Source: Poriferisodalis sp965204125 (lineage in GTDB: Bacteria; Actinomycetota; Acidimicrobiia; Acidimicrobiales; Poriferisodalaceae). From it: DNA of 64,000 nucleotides. Location: assembly GCF_965204125.1 (NCBI RefSeq), contig NZ_OZ241968.1, positions 1,240,001 to 1,304,000 on the forward strand, given 5' to 3'. A program made the translations under genes and the position numbers. This document shows, piece after piece, positions 1 through 7,659 of this stretch (positions within the stretch are counted from its first letter, which is position 1; every line of letters begins with the position of its first letter). The notes beneath the pieces were generated by a model. The model saw only the letters and a program-made list of their open reading frames with translations. It was not told the origin of the DNA and did not search any database.

Positions 1-658
1 GCTCCATGTCGATATCGACGCCCACCACTGGGTGTCCCGCCAGCAAGTATCCGACTGCGGGCGGTGGGTTCGGCAGCACGCCATGCGCGGCGTGGATCGT
101 GCCCTTGCCCACCGCAACCGGTCCGCAGGCAACCTCATCGACGGCCAGAGATTCCAGCGCCGCGCACACGCCGACGATGTCGACGATCGCATCCAGCGCC
201 CCGACCTCGTGGAAATGGACCTCGTCGGGCGGCACTCCGTGCACCTGGCCCTCGGCAACAGCGAGCGCCTCAAACGCTGCGAGCGCGCGGCCCCGAATCC
301 GGTCTCCCAAGGGTGCGCTCTCCAGCAGCTCCCGGATATGGCGCCAGCGCCGATGGTGATGCCCTTCGGGGGCGTCTACGACGGCCCGCGTCGCGGCCAG
401 TTCATTCCGCTGTACCCGCTCGGCACTGAGCTGCCAGCCGTCAATGCCGAGCGTCTGCAGCTGTTCGATGACGAACTCCAGGTCTGCGCCGGCATCCAGC
501 AGCGCCCCGAGCGCCATGTCGCCTGCGATCCCCGACACCGGATCGAACCACGCCACCGTGCCGTCGGGAGCACTTCGTTCGCCGCTCGCGGATGACGATG
601 CGGCCGTCGGCGCGTGCGGCGTCACCGGCGACGTGTCGGCGGCTGCGATGTCGTGCAT
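1..658 (-). CDS. larC: Nickel-pincer cofactor nickel insertase LarC (partial, cut at left edge)
   Basis: The first 219 codons are visible; the C-terminus lies beyond the window. In order it shows DPVSGIAGDM (residues 39-48), an HHHRRWRHI segment, VHFHEVGALDAIVDIVG and GTIHAAHGVLPNPPPA, which together are the LarC signature. LarC is the CTP-dependent cyclometallase that inserts nickel to finish the pincer cofactor of lactate racemase and related isomerases (family knowledge). Its ATG shares one base with the larB stop (TGATG), so the two genes are translationally coupled. The first 30 residues are a non-conserved Ala/Ser/Pro-rich stretch, so a later start cannot be excluded. The other cofactor gene, larE, is not in the window. 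Confidence 0.9.
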   Translation of the reverse strand, partial: MHDIAAADTSPVTPHAPTAASSSASGERSAPDGTVAWFDPVSGIAGDMALGALLDAGADLEFVIEQLQTLGIDGWQLSAERVQRNELAATRAVVDAPEGHHHRRWRHIRELLESAPLGDRIRGRALAAFEALAVAEGQVHGVPPDEVHFHEVGALDAIVDIVGVCAALESLAVDEVACGPVAVGKGTIHAAHGVLPNPPPAVGYLLAGHPVVGVDIDME

Positions 659-1479
659 CACTCGGCTCCGCCGTCGCGGCCCGCCGCCAGATCCACGATG
701 CGCATAGCGGCCATCGCGGCACCGAAGCCGTTGTCGATACCCACCACGGCGATCCCGGCTGCGCACGACGCATGCATTGCCAGCAGCGCCGTCACACCGT
801 CGAGCGCTGCGCCATAGCCCGCGCTGGTCGGCACGGCGATGACCGGTGCAGCAGTCACGCCCGCGACGGCCGTGGCCAGCGCTCCTTCCATACCCGCCAC
901 CACGATGACGACCTCAGCCGATGTCAGCGTGTCGATCTCGGCCAGGAAGCGATGCAGGCCCGCGAGGCCGATGTCGGTCACCATCTCGGCGTCGACGCCG
1001 AATGCGCCGAGCACCGCTGCGGCTTCGCTCGCGACCGGTCCGTCCGATGTGCCCGCTGCTGCCACCACCACGCGCTCGTGACGCGCTGGCGCAGCGCGCC
1101 ACACCACCGTCGCCAAGTCGGCTGAAGGCATGGCGGCGCCGTCAGCCGGGTCGGGCTCCCGATCGGCGGGGCGGTGCACCACGCCGCCGGGGCACGCGGC
1201 CAGCGCCGCTGCGGCCTGATCGGTGCTCGCTCGGGTGAGCAGCACCGGGCCGGAGCCGCCGCTCAGCATCTCGGCCACGATGCGGGCGCACTGGCTCGGC
1301 GACTTGCCGGGCCCGTACACCGCCTCGGGATGGCCGGTGCGCAGCGCTCGGTGATGATCGATGCGCGCCCCCGCAATCTCCGCATAGGGCAGTCGGCGCA
1401 GTCGCGCCAGCGCCTCGTCGGCACTCACCGTCCCGTCACGCACCTCTGCCAGCAATCCGGCGAGCTGTTCAGCGTCCAT
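658..1479 (-). CDS. larB: Nickel-pincer cofactor biosynthesis protein LarB (pyridinium-3,5-biscarboxylate synthase)
   Basis: This 273-residue protein has the LarB N-terminal region (LPYAEIAGARIDHHR near residues 30-44, then YGPGKSPSQCARI) followed by a domain related to AIR carboxylase PurE: AAAGTSDGPVA (140-150), VIVVAGMEGALATAVAGV (191-208) and VIAVPTSAGYG (213-223). LarB carboxylates nicotinic acid adenine dinucleotide and hydrolyses its phosphoanhydride, the first step of nickel-pincer nucleotide synthesis. It is the first gene of a larB-larC pair. Length and motifs are normal for the family. No lactate racemase lies nearby, so which enzyme uses the cofactor is unknown. Confidence 0.93.
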   Translation of the reverse strand: MDAEQLAGLLAEVRDGTVSADEALARLRRLPYAEIAGARIDHHRALRTGHPEAVYGPGKSPSQCARIVAEMLSGGSGPVLLTRASTDQAAAALAACPGGVVHRPADREPDPADGAAMPSADLATVVWRAAPARHERVVVAAAGTSDGPVASEAAAVLGAFGVDAEMVTDIGLAGLHRFLAEIDTLTSAEVVIVVAGMEGALATAVAGVTAAPVIAVPTSAGYGAALDGVTALLAMHASCAAGIAVVGIDNGFGAAMAAMRIVDLAAGRDGGAE

Positions 1480-1621
1480 CGCCTGCCGTTCTACCCGCCG
1501 CGGCCCGGCGTCAACATCGTTCAGGCGCGTTCATGGGCGCGTGCATTGCTGCATCGATCGAGATCTGTGTACAAGTCTTGATGGCCGATTTCGTCTTGTG
1601 CTGCCATGAGGGAGATTCTAC

Positions 1622-1656
1622 GTATCAAAACTTTACAAATTGCTATGTTTTGATAC
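1622..1656. promoter_or_regulatory. Inverted-repeat operator in front of the AbiE toxin-antitoxin operon
   Basis: A perfect 10-bp inverted repeat, GTATCAAAAC (1622-1631) and GTTTTGATAC (1647-1656), separated by 15 bp, sits in an AT-rich island directly before abiEi. AbiEi-type antitoxins repress their own promoter by binding such repeats (family knowledge). A TTG at 1640 lies inside this palindrome, which argues for the downstream GTG at 1667 as the real antitoxin start. Confidence 0.7.
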
Positions 1657-1666
1657 CTTGAATCCC

Positions 1667-2482
1667 GTGAACGAGAGGATTGTGGCGCCTAGCAATCTCG
1701 CCGATTGGTTGATCGGGCGAGGGCAGCACTTCATTACCTCTCAAGATGCAGCCACCCTGCTCGACGTTCGGCCCCATGAGGTCTCGACAAGTCTCGGCCG
1801 TGCCCGCCAAGCGCGCAAGATGATTTCGGTCACGAAGGGCGGCTGGGTACCGGTGCGGCCCGAGTATCGAGATGCTGGTGCGCCACCGCCGCTGCACTAC
1901 ATCGATCCGCTCATGAAGCACCTCGATCATCCGTACTACGTAGGTTTCCTCTCCGCCGCTGCACTGCACGGTGCCGCCCACCACCCACCGATGATCCTTC
2001 AGGTGGTGACAACAGCACGCCTGCGGGACCGACGAATCGGCAGCAACCGGATCAGCTTCATCCAGCGCGCCGCCACCGCTGCACGCGATACGCAACAGAC
2101 CAACACACCGACGGGGCGTGTCATCGTCTCGACGTCGCCGACGACCGTCATGGACCTCGTTGATTCGCCCGACCAGGGCGGCGGCATCTCGAACGTTGCG
2201 ACGGTTCTTGGCGACCTGCTCATCTCGCGCCTGCTCGATCTGGAATCTCTGCCAGCAACGGCATCAAGATTCCCGACTGCGGCAGTGCAGCGAGCGGGAT
2301 ATCTGTTGCAATACATGGCTGCAGAGACCGGCGTCGAGAGTTCGGTCTCCGATTTGCTCGACGATCTGTCGCAGATGGTGGGTTCCGAGTGGACGCCTCT
2401 AGAGCCTGGCCTCGGGGGCAGCGACGAACGCAATGACCGCTGGCGCGTCATGCTGAACGCGATCGTGGAGCACGACCTGTGA
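1667..2482 (+). CDS. abiEi: Type IV toxin-antitoxin system antitoxin, AbiEi family
   Basis: This protein of about 271 residues has an N-terminal winged-helix region (WLIGRGQHFITSQDAATLLD) followed by the hydrophobic and basic C-terminal domain typical of AbiEi antitoxins; YYVGFLSAAALHGAAHHPP is the recognisable family block. It is expected to repress its own operon and counteract the AbiEii nucleotidyltransferase. GTG 1667 was chosen because the alternatives upstream (TTG 1640, TTG 1658) fall inside or right against the inverted-repeat operator. The stop overlaps the toxin start (GTGA). The pair sits between larB and pheA and looks like an insertion into housekeeping DNA; the region just upstream is clearly AT-richer. 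Confidence 0.85.
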   Translation: MNERIVAPSNLADWLIGRGQHFITSQDAATLLDVRPHEVSTSLGRARQARKMISVTKGGWVPVRPEYRDAGAPPPLHYIDPLMKHLDHPYYVGFLSAAALHGAAHHPPMILQVVTTARLRDRRIGSNRISFIQRAATAARDTQQTNTPTGRVIVSTSPTTVMDLVDSPDQGGGISNVATVLGDLLISRLLDLESLPATASRFPTAAVQRAGYLLQYMAAETGVESSVSDLLDDLSQMVGSEWTPLEPGLGGSDERNDRWRVMLNAIVEHDL

Positions 2483-3270
2483 TCCCGCAAGCGGATATTG
2501 CCCACTGGAGAACGCAGGTCCCGTGGATCAGCGCCGAGAATGTCGAACAGGACCTCGTGCTCTCGCGCCTCATCGTGGAGATCGCGCGACATCCCCTACT
2601 GGGCCACGAGCTTGTCTTCCGTGGTGGTACCTGTCTGCACAAGCTCTGGCTAGACCGACCGTGGCGCTACAGCGAGGATCTCGACTACGTCCGCCGCAGC
2701 GGTGGCGGAATAGGCGACGTGCTCGATGCGATCAGGGAGGTTGCGGTGGCCGTTGGATTCGACGATGTGCGCACAGCCGTCAGTCAGCATCCCAAGGCGC
2801 GGCTCCGCACCAGCTACGAAGCCGGCGGGACGTTCAACATCAAGGTCGAGATCAACACCTACGAGCGATCGCCAGCACGATCTACCGTGACCAAGCACTA
2901 CGAGGTGAACAGTCCGTGGTTTCAGGGTGCTGCTGAAGTTCCGACGTTCTGCATTCCTGAACTGATCGCCACCAAGGTCCGGGCGCTCTACCAGCGCAGC
3001 AAGGGGCGAGATCTCTTCGACATCTGGCTTGTCGTGGCGCAACAGCAGCTCGACCCAGTCGAGATTGCGGCGTGCTTCGAGACATATCGGCCGGATGGCT
3101 GGACAACGAAGCGGGCAACGGCCAATCTCGACGAGAAACTTGCCAATAGCGCGTTTACCGGCGATCTCGAGCCGCTCATCGCAGAATGGCCGCAGGGCTA
3201 CACCGTCGAAGCCGGGCATGAAGCGGCACAGTCGATCTTCGACGCCATCGAGGCCCGCAGACTGTCATGA
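2479..3270 (+). CDS. abiEii: Type IV toxin-antitoxin system toxin, AbiEii nucleotidyltransferase
   Basis: This 263-residue protein has the AbiEii motif I, FRGGTCLHKLW followed by YSEDLDYVR (residues 47-72), where GG and the D-x-D-like pair form the nucleotidyltransferase site, and the later IPELIATKVRALYQRSKGRDLFDIW motif, given here as its two halves IPELIATKVRAL and RSKGRDLFDIW (residues 158-181), with the catalytic K and the R-D-x-x-D pattern. AbiEii toxins transfer nucleotides to RNA targets, commonly tRNA acceptor ends, and can abort phage infection. It starts with GTG inside the antitoxin stop and ends in an ATGA overlap with an ATG in the pheA frame. All key residues are present, so it should be active. 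Confidence 0.9.
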   Translation: MIPQADIAHWRTQVPWISAENVEQDLVLSRLIVEIARHPLLGHELVFRGGTCLHKLWLDRPWRYSEDLDYVRRSGGGIGDVLDAIREVAVAVGFDDVRTAVSQHPKARLRTSYEAGGTFNIKVEINTYERSPARSTVTKHYEVNSPWFQGAAEVPTFCIPELIATKVRALYQRSKGRDLFDIWLVVAQQQLDPVEIAACFETYRPDGWTTKRATANLDEKLANSAFTGDLEPLIAEWPQGYTVEAGHEAAQSIFDAIEARRLS

Positions 3271-3287
3271 CCATTGGGAGCGGTGCG

Positions 3288-3300
3288 TATCCTGCCCCGA
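3288..3300 (+). promoter_or_regulatory. Putative leaderless -10 box of pheA
   Basis: TATCCT (3288-3293) lies six bases before ATG 3300, the spacing of a leaderless transcript starting on the ATG itself. It lies just after the abiEii stop, so pheA would not depend on the toxin-antitoxin promoter. No clear -35 is seen. Confidence 0.4.
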
Positions 3301-4277
3301 TGGCTGCTGCCGCTGCACCCCAGGGCGACTCTGCCCTCTCGCCGTCGACGCGCATTGGGTACATGGGCCCGCACGGCACCTTTACCGAGGCTGCGCTGGC
3401 GACCCAGCCGGACCTGTCGCAGTGCACGCCTGTCCCGCTCATCTCGGTGCCCGAGGTGCTCTCCGCGCTCGACGACGGCGACGTCGACTACGGCTTCGTG
3501 CCCGTCGAGAACGCCATTGAGGGCGCAGTCAACGTCACCCAGGATGCGCTCGCGTTCGACTTCGACTTCCTCATCCAGCGAGAAGTTGTGGTGAACGTGC
3601 AGCTCGACCTCATGGCGCTGCCCGGCACCGCCACAGCCGACGACCTGTCGTCAATCCACACGGTGCTGTCGTTCCCGGTGGCGATCGCCCAGTGCCGTGC
3701 GTTCCTGCACACCCAGCTTCCCGATGTCGAGATCGAGGCGGCCACCTCGACCGCGCTGGCAGCCCGGCGCATCGGCGAAGAACAGCTCGCCGGTGTTGCA
3801 GCGATCGCCAGCCCGACCGCTGCTGAGCTCTACGGGCTCGAGACCGTCGTGCCCGGCATCGAGGACCACCGCGACAACCAGACCCGCTTCCTGCTGCTGG
3901 CCAAGGGACAGGTGCCGCCGGCCAGCGGCAACGACAAGACCAGCATCGTGGTGTTCCAGCAGCAGAACGAGCCGGGCAGCCTGCTGGGGATCCTCATGGA
4001 GTTCGAGGCCCGCCGTCTCGACCTGTCCAGGTTGGAGTCGCGACCGACCCGCCGTGGTCTCGGCGAATACTGTTTTCTGCTCGACTTCGAGGGTCACATC
4101 TCCGACGAAGTGGTGGCCGACTGCTTGCGCGCGCTCAAGATGAAGCAGCGTGACGTCAAGTTCCTGGGCTCCTTCCCTGCCGCCAACGGCAACTCGTCGG
4201 GCCGCGAGCGCGTCAGCGAGGAAGCCTGGACCTCGTCAGACGACTGGCTGAAGTCGCTCCGCCGCCTCGTCCGCTAG
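3300..4277 (+). CDS. pheA: Prephenate dehydratase with ACT regulatory domain
   Basis: The enzyme converts prephenate to phenylpyruvate in phenylalanine synthesis. The catalytic domain runs from RIGYMGPHGTFTEAA through VPVENAIEGAVN to the DNQTRFLLLAK block, whose Thr-Arg-Phe motif is catalytic. A C-terminal ACT domain follows (TSIVVFQQQNEPGSLLGIL, then the phenylalanine-binding ESRPT motif), so feedback inhibition by phenylalanine is likely. The start is uncertain: ATG 3267 overlaps the abiEii stop (ATGA) and would add eleven non-conserved residues, whereas ATG 3300 has a good -10 box six bases upstream. A C-terminal tail of about 35 residues after the ACT domain is not conserved. Confidence 0.93.
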   Translation: MAAAAAPQGDSALSPSTRIGYMGPHGTFTEAALATQPDLSQCTPVPLISVPEVLSALDDGDVDYGFVPVENAIEGAVNVTQDALAFDFDFLIQREVVVNVQLDLMALPGTATADDLSSIHTVLSFPVAIAQCRAFLHTQLPDVEIEAATSTALAARRIGEEQLAGVAAIASPTAAELYGLETVVPGIEDHRDNQTRFLLLAKGQVPPASGNDKTSIVVFQQQNEPGSLLGILMEFEARRLDLSRLESRPTRRGLGEYCFLLDFEGHISDEVVADCLRALKMKQRDVKFLGSFPAANGNSSGRERVSEEAWTSSDDWLKSLRRLVR

Positions 4278-4309
4278 GCACTGCCGGCTTCCGCTGAAGG
4301 CGGCCGAAT

Positions 4310-4828
4310 ATGAACCAGCCAACCCACCCACTCGGCGAGATCGTGCGTCACGGCGATGGCACGACGAGCCTGCGGTTCGAACGCGATCTGGCGGGCTCAG
4401 CCGAACGGGTGTGGCGCGCACTGACCGAGAGCGGCCAGCTCCGCCACTGGATGCCGTGTGACATTGTCGGCCCACGGGAGGCAGGAGCCGAGGTCACAGC
4501 CCCGTTCTGGAGTGACGTGATCGCCAAGTACGGCATCGAGGACACGGTGCTCACCGGTCGCATCGTCACCTGGGACCCACCCAGCACGTTCGCCTGGGAG
4601 TGGGACGACGAGCTGCTCACGTTCCGTCTCGATCCGCACCCAGCCGGCACGCACCTCACCTTGACCGTCGACTTAGGAGACAAGAGCCCGGAAGTGCACC
4701 AAGTGGCCGCCGGCTACCACATGTGCTTGGACCAACTGTGCGCCCTGGTCGACACTGACAACCCGCCACCCTTCATCGACGCCGACCCGAGCCCCTACGA
4801 GACCATCTACGCCGAACTCACCGAGTAG
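4310..4828 (+). CDS. SRPBCC (AHSA1/START-like) domain protein
   Basis: This 172-residue protein has the opening FERDLAGSAERVWRALTES and the middle strand TWDPPSTFAWEWDDE typical of AHSA1-type SRPBCC folds, a single helix-grip domain that binds small hydrophobic ligands. Residues 29-135 fill the fold; the Pro/Asp-rich tail is extra. No catalytic residues can be assigned and the ligand is unknown. It lies 32 bp downstream of pheA on the same strand and could be cotranscribed. Confidence 0.75.
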   Translation: MNQPTHPLGEIVRHGDGTTSLRFERDLAGSAERVWRALTESGQLRHWMPCDIVGPREAGAEVTAPFWSDVIAKYGIEDTVLTGRIVTWDPPSTFAWEWDDELLTFRLDPHPAGTHLTLTVDLGDKSPEVHQVAAGYHMCLDQLCALVDTDNPPPFIDADPSPYETIYAELTE

Positions 4829-4878
4829 CGGTCACGCCTCCTCGGCCCCCATTGCCGCGGTCTGCGACCGACGGCGGG

Positions 4879-6342
4879 TCAGACCCAGGGGCAGTTGGAG
4901 TTGCGGTCGCCGAAGGTGCCGCCGGTGCGGTAGCGGTCCAGCGTGAACGGCTTGAGCTCGTCGGGCTTCTGGCCGTGCACCATCATCTCGGCGGTGAGCT
5001 TGCCCACGCCGATCATCTTGAACCCGTGGTTGGAGTCGGCAATCACCCAGGCGTTGTCGGCCACGTAGTCGAACACCGGCACGTTGTCGGGGGTGAACGC
5101 CCCGATGCCGCCATTGCGGCGTTCCTTGAAGTACGGCCGCAGGTCTTCCAGTCGCTTGAACAGCATGCCCAGCGTGGCGCAGTAGTAGTCGGCGAACCAC
5201 TCCTCGGCCTGATACTCGTCGTTCAGGTGGCCGTAGGGCTCCACTGCCGCCCGCGGCCCGATCTTGATCGGGATCGTCCCGCCCTGCAGGCCGGGTGCGC
5301 CCACCCGCTCCGCTGCGTAGCGCGTGTATGAGTAGAAGTGGTCCTTCAGGAACCGGCCGTCGGGTGAGTACACCGGCGTGTTCATGAGTTCCACGTGCAA
5401 CACCGGCGAGTCTTTGTGCTGGGCAGTGCGGAAGTCGACGCCGGGCGGCAACAGCACCTCGCCCTCGAGCAGCCGCCAGTAGGTCCACATGTCCATCTGC
5501 TCTTCGACATGCCCGTCGGGGTACAGCACGTCGAGTTGGCTGGGGCCGCCGAGCCATTCCCAATGCGTCGGCGTCCACGCCCCCGCACCCACGACGACCT
5601 GCTCACACGCGATCGACCCCTGGGTGGTCTCGACCGCGGTGACCGAGCCCGAGTTGTCGAACTGGTAGCCGGTCACGGTGGCGCCGTACACCCGCTGCAC
5701 GCCCCACTGCCGGCACTTCTGGTCGAGACCCCACACCGCCAGGTGCGTGCCGGCGTAACCGGAGCGGTGCTCGTGCAGCACCACATCGCAGTTGTCGGTC
5801 TTGAAATCGGGCCACAAGTTGGTGAGGAAGGCACGGGCCTCTGCACCGGTGTAGACGTCGGAGGGGTAGCCGCTGGCAGCCTGGGACGCCTGCAGCTTCA
5901 GGTAGTCGTCGGTCTGGTTGGCCTCGCCCACCGACACGTAACCGACCTGCTGGAAGCCGAGGTTCACCGGGTCGGACTCCCACACCTCCACGCTGGCTCG
6001 CAGGATGGCGTGCAGCGGCCCGGTCATGTACATGTTGCGGACACAGCCGCAGGCCAGCCCGGTGGCGCCTGCCCCCGGGCCCTGCTTGTCGATCAGCACC
6101 ACGTCGCTGCCGGAGCCCTTGCCGGTGCGCTCGAGGTACATGGCCAAGTGGTAGGCGCTCGACAGCCCGTGCACGCCCGCACCCACCACCACGAAGCGGG
6201 CGTGAGGCGGCAGCGGCACGGCGTCGAACACCGGGATGGCGGCGGGGTTCACCGCTTGGCCGTCCACCTCCGGCGGCAGGGGCCGGTTGGCGAACGGGTA
6301 CCACTGGTTATGGCCGGTGGGATTTGGGATGGAGTTGGTCAT
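4879..6342 (-). CDS. FAD-dependent amine/amino-acid oxidoreductase (DAO family)
   Basis: This 487-residue protein carries a Rossmann FAD motif, VVVGAGVHGLSSAYHLA, at residues 51-67 and a C-terminal DAO signature with GIGAFTPDNVPVFDY and VIADSNHGFKMIGVGK, as in sarcosine, glycine and dimethylglycine oxidases. Such enzymes oxidise secondary or tertiary amines of N-methyl amino acids. It lies 24 bp after hutI with a strong Shine-Dalgarno (AGAAGGAC) before its ATG, so it is the last gene of the hut operon. The neighbourhood suggests that it feeds an amino acid into histidine catabolism, for example by N-demethylation, but that is inference. The N-terminal 50 residues before the FAD motif are longer than usual. 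Confidence 0.8.
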   Translation of the reverse strand: MTNSIPNPTGHNQWYPFANRPLPPEVDGQAVNPAAIPVFDAVPLPPHARFVVVGAGVHGLSSAYHLAMYLERTGKGSGSDVVLIDKQGPGAGATGLACGCVRNMYMTGPLHAILRASVEVWESDPVNLGFQQVGYVSVGEANQTDDYLKLQASQAASGYPSDVYTGAEARAFLTNLWPDFKTDNCDVVLHEHRSGYAGTHLAVWGLDQKCRQWGVQRVYGATVTGYQFDNSGSVTAVETTQGSIACEQVVVGAGAWTPTHWEWLGGPSQLDVLYPDGHVEEQMDMWTYWRLLEGEVLLPPGVDFRTAQHKDSPVLHVELMNTPVYSPDGRFLKDHFYSYTRYAAERVGAPGLQGGTIPIKIGPRAAVEPYGHLNDEYQAEEWFADYYCATLGMLFKRLEDLRPYFKERRNGGIGAFTPDNVPVFDYVADNAWVIADSNHGFKMIGVGKLTAEMMVHGQKPDELKPFTLDRYRTGGTFGDRNSNCPWV

Positions 6343-6366
6343 GGCTGTCCTTCTTTCAGTTAGGGA

Positions 6367-7659
6367 TCACATCTGGTTGTCTGTGGGCGGGAGCCGGTAG
6401 TCGGCGCCCAGCGTCCGCCAGATCAAGGGGACACCGGGCCGGTAGGCGAGGTGGTGGCGGCTGGGTGCATCCAGGATGGTCACGTGAGCCGGACTGCCGT
6501 TGGTGAGCCGCCCAACGTCAGTCCGGCCCAGCGCGACTGCTCCGCCGACCGTCACTGCGGCGACGGCTTCGTCGATCGTCATGCCCATGTCGCGCACCGC
6601 CATGGCAATGCAGAACGAGATGGACGTGGTGTAGCTCGAGCCCGGGTTGCAGTTGGAGGCCATCGCCACCTTGACCCCGGCATCGATGGCCCGCCGGGCA
6701 TCCGGGTAGGGCTGGCGGGTGGAGAAGTCGGTGGCGGGCAGGAACGTAGCCACCGTGTCGCTGGCCGCCAAGGCCTCGATGTCGTCATCGGAAAGGTAGG
6801 TGCAGTGGTCCACCGACGCAGCGTCCATCTCGACGGCGAGCTGCACGCCCGGTCCGTGGCCGAGCTGGTTGCCGTGCACACGCAAGCCCAGCCCGGCGTC
6901 CCGACCCGCCTCGAGCACCCGGCGGGACTGCTCCACGCTGAACGCACCGGTCTCGCAGAACACGTCGATCCAGCGGACATGGTCCCGGACTGCCTCCAGC
7001 ATCGGCCCGCACACCAGATCGATGTACTCGTCGGCCCGTCCCGCGTACTCGCTGGGCAGCAGGTGGGCTCCGAGGAACGTGGCTTCGGGAGTGACCTCCG
7101 CGGCGAGCAACGCCAACTCGATTTCGGAGTCGAGTGACAGTCCGTAACCGGTCTTGATCTCCACCGTGGTCGTGCCCGCCCGGTGCGTCTCGACCAACCG
7201 CTGGTCGAGCGACGCCGCCAGCGCGTCGCGGCCTGCGCCGCGCGTGGCCTCAGTGGTCACGCGGATTCCGCCCCCGTCGTATGGCTCGCCTGCCATCCGG
7301 CGGGTGAACTCCTGTGAGCGGTCGCCTGCGAACACCAGGTGGGTATGGGAGTCGACGAAGCCCGGCAGCACGCACCGGCCGCCGACGTCGAGACGCTCGT
7401 CGGCGACAGCGCCCGACGGGCCCACGGCTACCACCGTGTCGTTGTCGATGACCACCGAAGCATCGGTCACCACGCCCAGCGAACCATCCCCCAGCGCGGG
7501 GTCGTTGGTGACCAGCTCGCCGATGTTGTCGATCACCAAGGAAGTGCGCGGATTGACGGACCGTTCCTTCGCGTCGCCTATTGCTTCCCGCTCTTGTTCG
7601 CTTCGCTCACGGGCCGCTCGGGCCCCGGCTTCGCAATTCTGCTCAGCCTCTACGGTCAT
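6367..7659 (-). CDS. hutI: Imidazolonepropionase with a repeat-encoded N-terminal extension
   Basis: HutI hydrolyses imidazolone-5-propionate to N-formimino-glutamate. Metal and substrate motifs are present: VDSHTHLVFAGDR, then IKTGYGL, VHGNQLGHGPG, DHCTYLSDDD and MASNCNPGS. Homologous sequence begins at LVIDNIGELVTN (about residue 41). The ATG overlaps the hutF stop (ATGA), and the 40 extra N-terminal residues, rich in Glu, Arg and Ala, are largely encoded by a copy of a dispersed DNA repeat (7583-7650). No ATG lies between this start and the conserved region; only TTG or GTG codons at the junction (near 7537) could serve instead. Second-last gene of the operon hutU-def-hutF-hutI-oxidase. 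Confidence 0.95.
   Translation of the reverse strand: MTVEAEQNCEAGARAARERSEQEREAIGDAKERSVNPRTSLVIDNIGELVTNDPALGDGSLGVVTDASVVIDNDTVVAVGPSGAVADERLDVGGRCVLPGFVDSHTHLVFAGDRSQEFTRRMAGEPYDGGGIRVTTEATRGAGRDALAASLDQRLVETHRAGTTTVEIKTGYGLSLDSEIELALLAAEVTPEATFLGAHLLPSEYAGRADEYIDLVCGPMLEAVRDHVRWIDVFCETGAFSVEQSRRVLEAGRDAGLGLRVHGNQLGHGPGVQLAVEMDAASVDHCTYLSDDDIEALAASDTVATFLPATDFSTRQPYPDARRAIDAGVKVAMASNCNPGSSYTTSISFCIAMAVRDMGMTIDEAVAAVTVGGAVALGRTDVGRLTNGSPAHVTILDAPSRHHLAYRPGVPLIWRTLGADYRLPPTDNQM
7583..7650 (-). repeat. Dispersed start-associated repeat, copy A (inside hutI)
   Basis: This 68-bp element matches 42403-42470 with only a few substitutions and two small indels, and both ends of 45560-45640. Read in the direction of the minus-strand gene it starts GAGGCTGAGC and ends GAACAAGAGCGGGAAGC. 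Here it lies in frame within the first codons of hutI and encodes most of the 40-residue N-terminal extension. It has no long terminal inverted repeats and encodes no transposase. Confidence 0.8.
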
